Assembly: GCF_900111885.1 (NCBI RefSeq)
Contig: NZ_FOKG01000003.1
Location: 1-64,000, forward strand
Length of the DNA stretch: 64,000 bases
From: Amycolatopsis marina
GTDB taxonomy: Bacteria > Actinomycetota > Actinomycetes > Mycobacteriales > Pseudonocardiaceae
Reading direction: 5' to 3'
Shown here: positions 9,941 to 20,740 of the stretch, piece after piece
Numbering within the stretch: position 1 is the stretch's first letter
Layout of the letters: every line of letters begins with the position of its first letter
The notes under the pieces: generated by a model
The model's database searches: none
What the model saw: only the letters and a program-made list of their open reading frames with translations
Told to the model about the DNA's origin: nothing
Translations under genes and position numbers: made by a program

Positions 9941-10882
9941 ATGACCAGGAAGAGAGCCGGCCTCGCCGTCGGCGCGGCCGTGCTGCTCCTCGTTGCCATC
10001 GCGGGCGGGGGCTATCTGTGGCAACGCAGCGATGACTCGGCTCTGCCCTCCCCGGAGAGTTCAGCGCCTCCCGCGGCAGGCCAGTCGGCGACCGGCGGCG
10101 GCGAAGGGCAGTACGTGGCGCTCGGAGACTCCTACACCTCTGCCCCGCAGATCGGCCCCGCTGTCGGTCCGAGCGGCTGTCACCGGTCCGAGAACAACTA
10201 CCCCCACCTCATGGCGGCGGAACTGGATCCGGCGGGGTTCGTCGACGTCAGCTGCGGCGGTGCCACGACCGCACACCTCACCACACCGCAGGACATCGGC
10301 CAGGAAGTCCAGCCGCCGCAACTCGACGCCCTCACCCCGGACACCACGCTGGTCACCCTCGGCATCGGTGGCAACGACGTCGGGCTGGTCCAGCTCGCCT
10401 CCGAGTGCGTCTCAAGCGAGCAGTCCAAGTCCCCGTGCCGCGACCGGCTCACCGCAGGCGGCCTCGACCGCCTCGCGGAGGCCATCAAGAGCACGGAGAC
10501 AAAGGTCAGCGCGGCGCTGACCGAGATCCACGACAGAGCGCCACAGGCCAGGGTGCTGGTGGTCGGGTACCCCACGGTTCTGCCCGCACCCGGCGAGGGC
10601 TGCTGGCCGGAGTTGCCGATCGGTGCTCCCGACGTGGCGTACCTGCGGGACGCGCTGGACGCACTCAACACGATGCTCGACGAGCAGGCGGCCGCGGGCG
10701 GGGCCGAGTTCGTCGACACGGCGACGCCCACCCTCGGGCACGACATCTGCAGGCCGCAGGACGTCCGCTGGGTGGAAGGCCTCACCAGCACCGCCGACTC
10801 CGCACCGCTGCACCCCACGGCTCGTGGGCAGCAGGCGATGGCGGAGGCGGTGCTCGCGGAGCTGAACCGCCCCGGTCCGTGA
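9941..10882 (+). CDS. Secreted SGNH/GDSL hydrolase
   Basis: This 313-aa protein carries an N-terminal signal or anchor segment (about 7-25) and a Ser/Pro linker, so the enzyme acts outside the membrane. SGNH blocks are visible: GDSYTSAP with catalytic Ser64, GGATT near 106-110, GGNDVG at 143-148, and DSAPLH with Asp286 and His291. Several cysteines are placed as in Streptomyces-type secreted esterases/lipases. It starts 15 nt after the DUF1648 gene and converges on hadB with an 8-nt gap. The lipid or ester substrate cannot be predicted. Confidence 0.85.
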   Translation: MTRKRAGLAVGAAVLLLVAIAGGGYLWQRSDDSALPSPESSAPPAAGQSATGGGEGQYVALGDSYTSAPQIGPAVGPSGCHRSENNYPHLMAAELDPAGFVDVSCGGATTAHLTTPQDIGQEVQPPQLDALTPDTTLVTLGIGGNDVGLVQLASECVSSEQSKSPCRDRLTAGGLDRLAEAIKSTETKVSAALTEIHDRAPQARVLVVGYPTVLPAPGEGCWPELPIGAPDVAYLRDALDALNTMLDEQAAAGGAEFVDTATPTLGHDICRPQDVRWVEGLTSTADSAPLHPTARGQQAMAEAVLAELNRPGP

Positions 10883-10891
10883 GTTCGCGGC

Positions 10892-11305
10892 TCAGCCAGG
10901 GCGGATGACCGCGTTGGCCTTGCCGAGAACGGTCCTGCCCTCGAACTTCGCGGTGATGTCGACGCGGGCGGTCCCGTCCTCGCGAAGTTCGCCGACCTTT
11001 CCGGTGAACTCCACGAGCGCACCGTCGGAGTCGTCGGGAACCACGACGGGCCGGGTGAAGCGCGCCCCGTAGGACACGAGCCTGCCCGGGTCGCCGAGCC
11101 AGTCCGTCACCAGCCTGCCGCCGAGGGCCATCGTGAGCATGCCGTGCGCGATCACGTCCGGCAGCCCGACCTCCTTGGCGAAGCGCTCGTTCCAGTGGAT
11201 CGGGTTGAAGTCCAGTGCGGCGCCGGCGTACCGGACCAGCTGGTCGCGGGTGACACGCACGGCCAGCGGGGGCAGCTCGTCACCAGCTTGGACGGTCGCG
11301 GGCAT
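10892..11305 (-). CDS. hadB: MaoC-fold (3R)-hydroxyacyl-ACP dehydratase subunit B
   Basis: The 137-aa hot-dog-fold protein has the hydratase-2 motif DFNPIHWNE with catalytic Asp32 and His37, so it is the active half of a HadAB-type heterodimer that dehydrates 3-hydroxyacyl chains. Its ATG directly abuts the hadA stop codon with GAGGGG as ribosome site, which points to translational coupling. In mycobacteria the HadAB/BC complexes act in FAS-II mycolate synthesis; here the acyl substrate is not known. Confidence 0.88.
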   Translation of the reverse strand: MPATVQAGDELPPLAVRVTRDQLVRYAGAALDFNPIHWNERFAKEVGLPDVIAHGMLTMALGGRLVTDWLGDPGRLVSYGARFTRPVVVPDDSDGALVEFTGKVGELREDGTARVDITAKFEGRTVLGKANAVIRPG

Positions 11306-11755
11306 TCAGGACCCCTCCCCTCGGACGACGAGCTGTGCACGGGAGGTGCAGACGTGCTCGCCGTTGTCATCGGTGATCTCGGCGCGCACGGTCAGGAAGT
11401 CGTTTCCCGCGCGGGCCATGACGTCCTCGATGTGGACGGTGAGTTCGAGGCGGTCACCGGCGTGGGCGGGCCTGGTGTGCGTGAACTGCTGTTGCCCGTG
11501 CACCATGCGCGCGTAGTCGAGGCCGAGTTCGGGATCGGCGACGATGCGATTGATCGCGGTCAGGTTGATGACGGTCAGGAAGGTCGGGGGCGCGATCACG
11601 TCCGGATAGCCGGCCGCCCGCGCCACCTCGGGATCGCGATAGAACGCGCTGTCGTCGCCGATCGCCGCGGCGAACTCGACGATTTTCTCCCTGCTGACTT
11701 CGTAGCTGCCGACCGGCGGATATGTCCGGCCCTCGAATGACGGATCCAGAGGCAC
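11306..11755 (-). CDS. hadA: MaoC-fold dehydratase subunit A
   Basis: The 149-aa product has the N-terminal FAS1-like MaoC domain but no Asp-x4-His pair; the equivalent stretch is IGDDSAFYRDPEVARAAGYP. That fits the structural, chain-binding HadA partner. GTG start at 11755 lies only 30 nt beyond a strong terminator hairpin that ends the protease gene, leaving little room for a promoter. In related genomes hadA follows rpmG directly; here a protease gene separates them. Confidence 0.85.
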   Translation of the reverse strand: MPLDPSFEGRTYPPVGSYEVSREKIVEFAAAIGDDSAFYRDPEVARAAGYPDVIAPPTFLTVINLTAINRIVADPELGLDYARMVHGQQQFTHTRPAHAGDRLELTVHIEDVMARAGNDFLTVRAEITDDNGEHVCTSRAQLVVRGEGS

Positions 11756-11784
11756 CCGGGCAGGTTACCCGGCGGCGAAAACCG

Positions 11785-11829
11785 TCAGGGCCACCCTGGC
11801 CGCGTCGGATGCGGCCAGGGTGGCCCTGA
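11785..11829 (-). terminator. Terminator of the serine protease gene
   Basis: A 19-bp perfect stem (TCAGGGCCACCCTGGCCGC and complement) with a 7-nt loop is followed on the minus strand by CGGTTTTCG. It stands 30 nt before the hadA start. Confidence 0.85.
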
Positions 11830-11843
11830 AGGCACGAAGCGGG

Positions 11844-12968
11844 TCAGTTCAGCTGGACACCGTAGGCGTTCAGCGCCTCCACGACGGGCTGGAAGAAGGA
11901 GCTTCCGCCGCCCATGCCGGACGTGATGCCGAGGCCGGTGCTGCCGGAGAACATGCAGCCGCCGGAGTCACCGGAGTTGACCCGCGCCGAGGTCTGCACC
12001 AGCTGGTACACCGCGCCCTGTGAGTAGTTGACCGTCACGTTGGTGCGCTGCACCGTCCCGCAGGTGAGCCGGGTCGTGCTGCCGCTCTTGCAGATGTTCT
12101 GGCCCACGTAGGCGTTGGCCGCCGAGCTGATCCGCTGGGTCGAGCCGTTCCACAGGGTGACCGCGCCGGGTGCGCTGCCCGTGGTGTTGCGGATCAGGCC
12201 GTAGTCGTTGCCAGGGAAGCTGGCCGCGACCGAGGGACCGACGTTCCAGTTGGAGACCGCGCCGGTGCAGTGGCCCGCGTCGACGATGTAGTTCGTGCCA
12301 CCGCGGTTGGTGTTGAACCCGGCGGAGCAACGGCTGCCACCGCCGGTGATGGCCTCACCGTTGTAGATGGCCTTGCTCATGCCGCCCGCGACGTGCTCGA
12401 CGCGGACGGTGTCGCCGAGCCGCTTCGCGGTCGCCAGCAGCGCGCCGAGCGCCTTGCCCTTGGCCTGCTCGGCGACGGTGACCACAACCTGGTTGGTCCG
12501 CACGTCGGTGCCGATCGACGTGTGCGGGACCGCGGACACCGCCTCGAGCGCGTTCTGGGCGGAGTCGAGCTGCCGCGCCGACCGGGAGACGATCTTCGCG
12601 GTCGCACCGGCGCGGCTCGCCTCGGCCGCTGCCGCTTCGGTGAGGACGTTGACCACGGGCTTGCCCTGTGCGTCCAGGTAGGTTCCGGCCAACTGCTGAC
12701 CGAGTTGCTCGGTCACCGTGTCCAGGACCTTGACGCTGGTCTCCTGTGTCCGCAGCACGTTCAGTGCGGCGGTTTCCGTGATGCCCTTGCTGGAGCTCAG
12801 CGCCTCCACCGCGGCCTGCTGGACCTCGGTCGAGTAGCCCTCGACACCGCCAGGTGCGGCGGCGACCGTGGGGGCGAGGAAGCCGAGCGCTGTCGCGCCG
12901 GCGACCGCGGCGATCGCGGAACGGGTGACGTGTCGTCGACTCAGGAGACCGACAAACTTCTTACGCAT
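11844..12968 (-). CDS. Secreted streptogrisin/alpha-lytic-type serine protease precursor
   Basis: The 374-aa preproprotein belongs to peptidase family S1 (chymotrypsin fold). It has a signal peptide (about 1-38, with a twin-arginine pair RRHVTR), a folding pro-region (about 40-205) and a mature domain from about Ile207. The triad is His233 (DAGHC), Asp255 (NDYGL) and Ser335 (NSGDSGG); four cysteines form the usual two disulfides (Cys214-Cys234, Cys293/303-Cys338 region). Such enzymes are exported and degrade extracellular protein. Upstream DNA holds inverted repeats, and a strong terminator follows, so it is an independent unit inserted between rpmG and hadA. Confidence 0.93.
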   Translation of the reverse strand: MRKKFVGLLSRRHVTRSAIAAVAGATALGFLAPTVAAAPGGVEGYSTEVQQAAVEALSSSKGITETAALNVLRTQETSVKVLDTVTEQLGQQLAGTYLDAQGKPVVNVLTEAAAAEASRAGATAKIVSRSARQLDSAQNALEAVSAVPHTSIGTDVRTNQVVVTVAEQAKGKALGALLATAKRLGDTVRVEHVAGGMSKAIYNGEAITGGGSRCSAGFNTNRGGTNYIVDAGHCTGAVSNWNVGPSVAASFPGNDYGLIRNTTGSAPGAVTLWNGSTQRISSAANAYVGQNICKSGSTTRLTCGTVQRTNVTVNYSQGAVYQLVQTSARVNSGDSGGCMFSGSTGLGITSGMGGGSSFFQPVVEALNAYGVQLN

Positions 12969-13069
12969 ACCGCCAACTCACTTTCGCAGGGGGTCGATCG
13001 ACGCTCCCGCGTTACCGAAGCAGCGCGACCACGCCGATCACAGTGGGTTGTCCGGACACGTTTTCTGTG

Positions 13070-13176
13070 ACCGGTACCGGTGAAAACCGGCACACGACAG
13101 AGTGAAGTGTGTCACCCAACGATGGGTAGGACCTTTCGTTGGTTTTCGGTTGGAGCACGTTTATTTCCAACGAAAG
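13070..13176 (-). promoter_or_regulatory. Inverted repeats upstream of the protease gene
   Basis: Two structures lie in the 245-bp gap: a perfect 12-bp palindrome ACCGGTACCGGT (13070-13081) and 10-bp arms CTTTCGTTGG/CCAACGAAAG (13133-13142 and 13167-13176) separated by a relatively AT-rich 24 nt. They could be operators of the protease promoter; no -35/-10 pair is certain. Confidence 0.35.
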
Positions 13177-13213
13177 TTGCAGTGTTCGCCGCATGCCCCG
13201 AAGCCCGACACAG

Positions 13214-13252
13214 CACTGAGGCCGTCCCCCAGGATGGGGAACGGCCTCAGTG
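13214..13252 (-). terminator. Terminator of rpmG
   Basis: CACTGAGGCCGT pairs with ACGGCCTCAGTG, continued by CCCC/GGGG with one bulge, 19 nt beyond the rpmG stop. Confidence 0.75.
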
Positions 13253-13270
13253 AGATCTGGGGAGAACGCG

Positions 13271-13435
13271 TCAGCGCGTCTCTTTGTGCACCCGGTGCGT
13301 ACCGCAGTTCGGGCAGAACTTCTTCATCTCCAAGCGGTCCGGGTCGTTACGCCGGTTCTTCTTGGTGATGTAGTTGCGGTGCTTGCACTCCTCGCACGCC
13401 AGCGTGATCTTCGGTCGCACGTCGGTGGCAGCCAC
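13271..13435 (-). CDS. rpmG: 50S ribosomal protein L33, zinc-binding type
   Basis: The 54-aa product starts [20 protein letters not shown] and contains two CxxC pairs (CEEC at 14-17, CPNC at 41-44), the zinc-binding C+ form of L33, followed by [12 protein letters not shown] start is supported by AGAAAGG 7 nt upstream. It lies between the tRNA-Met gene and the protease and is transcribed with the ribosomal block direction. A zinc-free paralogue would be expected elsewhere in the genome if zinc-dependent switching exists. Confidence 0.95.
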   Translation of the reverse strand: MAATDVRPKITLACEECKHRNYITKKNRRNDPDRLEMKKFCPNCGTHRVHKETR

Positions 13436-13510
13436 AGCAAAGCCTTTCTCTAACTAATAGTTTCCCCGCACCGCAGCCAACTCCGAACGGAAGCCGACCA
13501 CACCGGGGGT

Positions 13511-13556
13511 CCAGGGGGCCTGCCCCCTGGCCGGGGTCTGGGGGCTGGGCCCCCAG
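13511..13556. repeat. GC-rich double hairpin
   Basis: CCAGGGGGC/GCCCCCTGG (13511-13530) and CTGGGGGC/GCCCCCAG (13538-13556) form two adjacent hairpins between tRNA-Met and rpmG. This style of element is common between actinomycete genes and may terminate the tRNA transcript. Confidence 0.55.
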
Positions 13557-13615
13557 GGCAATGCGAAGCGAGTCAAGGTTTGCGCAATCCGCAAACACAG
13601 CTCACCCAACTCGCG

Positions 13616-13689
13616 TAGCGGGAGCGGGACTTGAACCCGCGACACCACGATTATGAGCCGTGTGCTCTAACCACCTGAGCTACCCCGCC
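13616..13689 (-). tRNA. tRNA-Met (CAT)
   Basis: The 74-nt cloverleaf starts GGCGGGGTAGCTCAGGTGG and has anticodon CAT in GGCTCATAATC. The acceptor stem includes G-T pairs at both ends; it looks like an elongator tRNA. Confidence 0.95.
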
Positions 13690-13739
13690 TCAACGATCAC
13701 TTCGTGTTCAGCATACCTGCCGACACTTCGTGATCACCG

Positions 13740-13812
13740 AGCCCCAATACGGAATCGAACCGTAGACCTTCTCCTTACCATGGAGACGCTCTGCCGACTG
13801 AGCTATTGGGGC
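13740..13812 (-). tRNA. tRNA-Thr (GGT)
   Basis: The 73-nt cloverleaf starts GCCCCAATAGCTCAGTCGGC, anticodon GGT in CATGGTAAG, with seven perfect acceptor pairs. It is 50 nt upstream of tRNA-Met on the same strand. Confidence 0.96.
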
Positions 13813-13892
13813 GTGCTCAACCTCAAGCCTCGGAAAGAGTACACAGAGCCGGAACTCGCGCTGCGACCGGGGTACCCCATCCGAGGAAAACC

Positions 13893-16541
13893 TCAGCTCA
13901 GCAGGGTCAGGACGGTCTCGGCCTGCCGTCCGGGCGAGCGCGTCGTCCTGGCCTGCAGCCAGGCCTCGAGACGCTCCTCGGACAGCGGACGGGAGATCAG
14001 GTAGCCCTGCGCCACGTCGCAGCCCATCGCCTCCAGCTGGTCGCGTGCGACGTCCTCCTCGACGCCCTCCGCGACCACGGTGAGGCCGAGCGAGTGGCCG
14101 AGTTCGACGATCGAGCGGACCACGGCGAGGTCGCCGAGATCGGTCCCCATGCCGAGCACGAAGCTCTTGTCGATCTTGACCTGGTCGACCGGAAGCTGCC
14201 GCAGGTAGGCCAGCGACGAGTACCCGGTGCCGAAGTCGTCCACCGCGAGCACGATGCCCAGCTCGTGCAGTTCGCGCAGGATCGGCAGGGCGCGCTGCGG
14301 GTCGGCCATCACACCGGACTCGGTGAGTTCGAAGGTCAGCAGCTTCGCGGGCACGTCGAACCGGTTCAGCGCGGCCACGACCTTGGCGGGGAAGTCCGCA
14401 TCGGCGAGGTTGCGGACCGAAAGGTTCACCGCGGCCGAGATCCGCAGGCCCTCGTCGAGCCACTTGCGCACGCGCCGCAGCGACTGTTCGAGCACGAACT
14501 CGGTGAGCGCGCCGATGAGGCCTGCCGCCTCGACCGCGGGCACGAACTCGTCCGGGTCGAGCTTGCCGAACTCCGGGTGCTGCCAGCGCACCAGTGCCTC
14601 GACACCCTGCACCTGCCGTCCCGGCAGCGAGACCTTCGGCTGGTAGTGCACGCTGACCTGGCCGTCCTCGAGCGACTGCCGGAACTGGGTGACCAGTTGG
14701 AACCGGCGCATGAAGATCTGGCCCATGCTGGGCACGTACCCGCGAACCTCCTCGCCGCCGCGGGTGGCCCGGACGGCGACGTCGGCGCGCTGCAGCATGC
14801 CGTCCACGTCGACCGGCTCGTCGTTCTCCTCCACGACAGTGGCCGCGTAGCCGACCATGGCGTTGGCCTCGACCGTGAGGCGATCGACGGGGTACGGCTC
14901 GGACAGCTCGGCGCGCAGGCGCTCCGCGGTGTCGTGTGCCTGCTGTGGCGTGTGGTCCACCAGCAGCGCGGCGAACGACGCGCCTTCCAGCCTGGCCAGC
15001 GGGACCTGCGGGCCCAGTGCGTCCCGAATGCGCCTGCCCGCCGCGATCACCATCCGGTCGGCCCAGGCGTAGCCCAGAGCGTCGCTGACGGTGGAGAACA
15101 CGTCGAGGTCAACCCGGAGCACCACCGCGCCGTCGCGCTCCCGCAGCGGGTCCTTGGCGACCTGCCGGAAGCCCGGCCGGTTCAGCAGGCCGGTGAGCGG
15201 ATCGTGGTAGGCGTCGTGGCGCAGGGTCGCGAGCAGCCGACGGTTGTCCAGCGAGGTGGCCAGATGGCTGGCCATCGTGCCGAGCAGCTGAACGTCGTAC
15301 TTGCCGAATCCCCGCCAGCGGGAGAGCCGGTCGTGGGCCTCGACGACGCCGAGCAGCTGGTTCGCGCTGCGCAGGGGAACGACCAGCGCCTCCTGTGCGC
15401 CGCGGTCGAGCAGCGCGGCGCGGACGTCGGGATTGGCCTCGGTGATCCGGAAGTGCCGCACATGCGCGCCAGGCAGCCGCATCAGCGGATCGTCCGCGAC
15501 CGCGTCGCCCGGCGGCAGCGGCTCCCCGACCACGACCATGCGCATCACGTCGTCGGGTTCGAGGCGCAGCCTGAGCACGACCCTGCCCGCCGCGAGCTGG
15601 TCCTTGACGCGCTCCGCGATCGTCACCCACTCGTCGATGTCGACGCCCCTGCCGAACTCGTCGGTGCGGCTGGCGGGGCGGGCGGCGGCCTGCTGCCCCG
15701 ACCTCGCGACCATCAGGCTCACGTCGGAGAGAGCTTCCATGTCGCGCTGCTCCCGGAGCAGATCGGAGTAGGCCCAGTAGAGCGCGGCGAGGCCGAGGAA
15801 GACGGCGAGCACCAGCGGCCAGGCAGCGGGCTCGTTCGCGATGACGAGGTACCCGGACAGCCCGACCGAGGCGTTGACGAAGCCGACCACCAGAATCCGG
15901 CCGGTCAGGCGCAGCGCGGTGCCGACGCGCATCCTGCGGCGCAGCACGCGTACGGCGGCCAGCGCGAGCAGGGTGCTGGCCAGCGGTGCGGTCAGCGTGC
16001 CCGCGAGCGCCGCGACCCAGGGCATGCCCTCCGCGCCCATGGCCTGCTTGACCAGGCCCGCGATGGCGAACGCACTGGTGATCTCGAGCAGGAACGCGCC
16101 CGCGTTGTAGAGCACGCGGCCGGAGACCCGGCGGGCGAGCAGGGTGCTGATCCCGGCGACGACGTGCGCCGCGAGCACGACCTCGAACGGCGCGATGAAA
16201 AAGCCGATGACCAGTGGGATCTCGGTGAAGGAGATGGTCCAGGAGATTCCGCTGCGGACGTCGACGTTGATTCCGAGCTGTTCCGCGAGCAGGAACGCCA
16301 CCGCGAGCAGCGGGCCGATCCACAGGAGTTCGACGCCGCCCTCGAACGGCAGCCAGGACGAGACCGCTATGGCGGCGAGGATGCCCGACGTGAGCACGAC
16401 CGCCGTGTACATCCGGAACCGGCGCTCGTCGGACCGCGATTCACCCCGAGCACTTCTGGGAGTCGCGCTTTCGGGGGCCGGAATAGCCGGCGGTGACACA
16501 GCCGAGGTCGAACCGGCGGATTGGCCGTGTGACTCCGGCAT
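13893..16541 (-). CDS. Membrane c-di-GMP phosphodiesterase (TM, GAF, degenerate GGDEF, EAL)
   Basis: The 882-aa protein should hydrolyse cyclic di-GMP. Order: several membrane spans (about 35-260), a GAF-like sensor (about 280-420), a GGDEF-fold domain (about 440-600) whose signature is RLEGASF near 517 instead of GGDEF, so diguanylate cyclase activity is unlikely, and an EAL domain (about 620-870). The EAL part is complete: VEALVRW near 647, NLSVRNL, ELTES, DDFGTGYSS near 769, KIDKSFV and EGVE near 827. ATG at 16541 follows GAGGAGGTTGC; longer upstream starts lack this. It stands alone, behind tRNA-Thr. Confidence 0.9.
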   Translation of the reverse strand: MPESHGQSAGSTSAVSPPAIPAPESATPRSARGESRSDERRFRMYTAVVLTSGILAAIAVSSWLPFEGGVELLWIGPLLAVAFLLAEQLGINVDVRSGISWTISFTEIPLVIGFFIAPFEVVLAAHVVAGISTLLARRVSGRVLYNAGAFLLEITSAFAIAGLVKQAMGAEGMPWVAALAGTLTAPLASTLLALAAVRVLRRRMRVGTALRLTGRILVVGFVNASVGLSGYLVIANEPAAWPLVLAVFLGLAALYWAYSDLLREQRDMEALSDVSLMVARSGQQAAARPASRTDEFGRGVDIDEWVTIAERVKDQLAAGRVVLRLRLEPDDVMRMVVVGEPLPPGDAVADDPLMRLPGAHVRHFRITEANPDVRAALLDRGAQEALVVPLRSANQLLGVVEAHDRLSRWRGFGKYDVQLLGTMASHLATSLDNRRLLATLRHDAYHDPLTGLLNRPGFRQVAKDPLRERDGAVVLRVDLDVFSTVSDALGYAWADRMVIAAGRRIRDALGPQVPLARLEGASFAALLVDHTPQQAHDTAERLRAELSEPYPVDRLTVEANAMVGYAATVVEENDEPVDVDGMLQRADVAVRATRGGEEVRGYVPSMGQIFMRRFQLVTQFRQSLEDGQVSVHYQPKVSLPGRQVQGVEALVRWQHPEFGKLDPDEFVPAVEAAGLIGALTEFVLEQSLRRVRKWLDEGLRISAAVNLSVRNLADADFPAKVVAALNRFDVPAKLLTFELTESGVMADPQRALPILRELHELGIVLAVDDFGTGYSSLAYLRQLPVDQVKIDKSFVLGMGTDLGDLAVVRSIVELGHSLGLTVVAEGVEEDVARDQLEAMGCDVAQGYLISRPLSEERLEAWLQARTTRSPGRQAETVLTLLS

Positions 16542-16803
16542 GCAACCTCCTCGTCCTCTGCGCGAACGAGAACTCACTGTACCCCGGAGGGCGTATATCG
16601 GCCGCGCAACGGGCCACATCAGATCACCTCTCCGTTAACACGGGGCCAACAAGGACGCCACGGACCGACCACCGGGTGACATCAGCCTGGAAGAGATAGC
16701 CCCGCGTGACCGGATTCGCCGCCGGTCTTTTATTCCCCGAATGAGCCGGATCGGCGCTCGCTACCAGCGAACGAGGAAGGGAAACAAACCACCTCTCCGC
16801 AAA

Positions 16804-16824
16804 GTTGAGCCTTATGCACTCAAC
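16804..16824. promoter_or_regulatory. HAIR-type operator (HspR-binding inverted repeat) upstream of lon
   Basis: GTTGAGC-N7-ACTCAAC lies 18 nt before the lon start. The established HspR site (HAIR) is CTTGAGT-N7-ACTCAAG; spacing is identical and 11 of 14 arm bases match. In Streptomyces, HspR represses dnaK and lon through this site. The remaining gap 16542-16803 shows no gene. Confidence 0.8.
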
Positions 16825-16842
16825 AGACAGGAGCGGACAGAC

Positions 16843-19302
<2,460 letters not shown>

Positions 19303-19320
19303 TCCAACCCGGCGGGGTCG

Positions 19321-19471
19321 GTACTTTCGTCGGGAAAGACATCCCGAGCCTCTCGCACTTTCCCGGGAAAGTGCCGTCCCGTCCGGCGCACTTTCCCGGG
19401 AAAGTGCGTGGCCTGCCGCGGCTTCGCCCAGCCCAGGCGCCCCCCGGCCGCGCACTTTCGCGGGAAAGTGC
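19321..19471. repeat. GCACTTTCCCGGGAAAGTGC palindrome cluster after lon
   Basis: Perfect 20-bp copies lie at 19355-19374 and 19388-19407, a one-mismatch copy at 19452-19471, and a degenerate one at 19321-19340. Centres are 34, 33 and 64 bp apart. They fill most of the 274-bp gap between lon and the next gene. Confidence 0.9.
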
Positions 19472-19576
19472 GAGAGAAGTTCATCAGGGCGCCGATTCGT
19501 GTCGACCACCAACCGTGTCTGACTGAGTACTCTCCGATCCGCTCCCATCACTCCCTGCGGATTCTCGGAGGTACCC

Positions 19577-20740
19577 GTGAAGAGACGCCACTTCCTGCGC
19601 GCAGCCGTGGTCGGCGCCGGCGTCACGGCGTTCGGCAACACGCTCTCCCCTTCGGCGTTGGCCGATCCGGCGCAGCACGGAACGAGCCCGTACGGCCCGC
19701 TCGGGCAGGCCGACGGCAACGGAATTCAACTGCCGTCCGGTTTCACCAGCCGCGTCGTGGCCCGCTCCGGGCAGCAGGTGGCCGGTACCGGTTACCCGTG
19801 GCACCGAGCTCCGGACGGCGGGGCCGTGTTCGCCGACGGCGACGGCTGGATCTACGTGTCCAACTCGGAGATCACCCCTGGCGGCGGGGCGAGCGCGATC
19901 CGGTTCGGCTCCGGCGGCGACATCGTTGGCGCGCACCGGATTCTCGACGGTACAAGGCAGAACTGTGCTGGCGGCGCGATGCCGTGGCAGACCTGGCTCT
20001 CCTGCGAGGAGACCGACCGCGGTTACGTCTTCGAGTGCGACCCGCGCGGACCCGCCTCATCAGCGGTGCGGCGCGCGGCGATGGGCCGGTTCAAGCACGA
20101 GGCGGCGGCCGCGGATCCGGTGCGGAAGGTGATCTACCAGACCGAGGACGTGTCCGACGGCTGCTTCTACCGCTTCGTCCCGGACACCTGGGGCGAGTTG
20201 AGTTCCGGCACCCTCCAGGTGCTCACGGCCGGCTCGGCGACCTCCGGGTCGTTCACCTGGACCACGGTCGCAGACCCGGACGGCTATCCGACCGCGACGC
20301 GGAAGCAGGTCTCCGGGGCGAAACGGTTCAACGGCGGCGAGGGGCTGCACTACGCGAACGACACCGCCTGGTTCACCACGAAGGGCGACAACCGGGTCTG
20401 GCAGGTCAACCTCGCCTCCGGGACGTACGAGCTGGCCTACGACGACTCGCTGGTCAGTCCGGGCAACCCGCCCCTGACCGGGGTGGACAACGTGACCGGG
20501 GCGTCGTCGGGGGATCTGTTCGTCGCCGAGGACGGCGGGAACATGGAGATCTGCATCATCACCCCGGACGACGTCGTCGCACCGTTCCTGCGGATCAACG
20601 GCCAGAGCGGTTCGGAGATCACCGGACCGGCCTTCACCCCTGCCGGCGACCGGCTGTACTTCTCCTCCCAGCGCGGTACCTCGGGATCGTCGAGCGGCGG
20701 CATCACCTACGAGGTGCGCGGTCCGTTCCGGACGGCCTGA
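19577..20740 (+). CDS. Tat-exported DUF839/PhoX-like protein
   Basis: The 387-aa product begins MKRRHFLRAAVVGAG, a twin-arginine signal, and continues as a DUF839 beta-propeller protein. The propeller carries the WLSCEETDRGYVFE segment, EDVSDGCFYRFVPD and a C-terminal GPAFTPAGDRLYFSSQRG repeat, like the alkaline phosphatase PhoX family; catalytic metal residues cannot be confirmed by eye. GTG start follows GGAGGTACCC. Its 3' end overlaps the convergent dedA gene by 38 bp. Confidence 0.85.
   Translation: MKRRHFLRAAVVGAGVTAFGNTLSPSALADPAQHGTSPYGPLGQADGNGIQLPSGFTSRVVARSGQQVAGTGYPWHRAPDGGAVFADGDGWIYVSNSEITPGGGASAIRFGSGGDIVGAHRILDGTRQNCAGGAMPWQTWLSCEETDRGYVFECDPRGPASSAVRRAAMGRFKHEAAAADPVRKVIYQTEDVSDGCFYRFVPDTWGELSSGTLQVLTAGSATSGSFTWTTVADPDGYPTATRKQVSGAKRFNGGEGLHYANDTAWFTTKGDNRVWQVNLASGTYELAYDDSLVSPGNPPLTGVDNVTGASSGDLFVAEDGGNMEICIITPDDVVAPFLRINGQSGSEITGPAFTPAGDRLYFSSQRGTSGSSSGGITYEVRGPFRTA

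Noticed and set aside
13511..13556. GC-rich hairpins beside tRNA-Met as an integration site
   Set aside because: No integrase, no direct repeat of the tRNA 3' end and no foreign genes nearby; they look like ordinary terminator-type hairpins.
13806..16496. An 896-codon open frame on the plus strand opposite the EAL gene
   Set aside because: Its product is Arg/His/Glu-rich with no domain, and the opposite strand encodes a full GAF/EAL protein with all motifs; long antisense frames are common at this GC content.
16741..16842. Longer Lon start at 16741
   Set aside because: The extra 34 residues have no counterpart in Lon and would be translated through the HspR operator; ATG at 16843 has a proper ribosome site.
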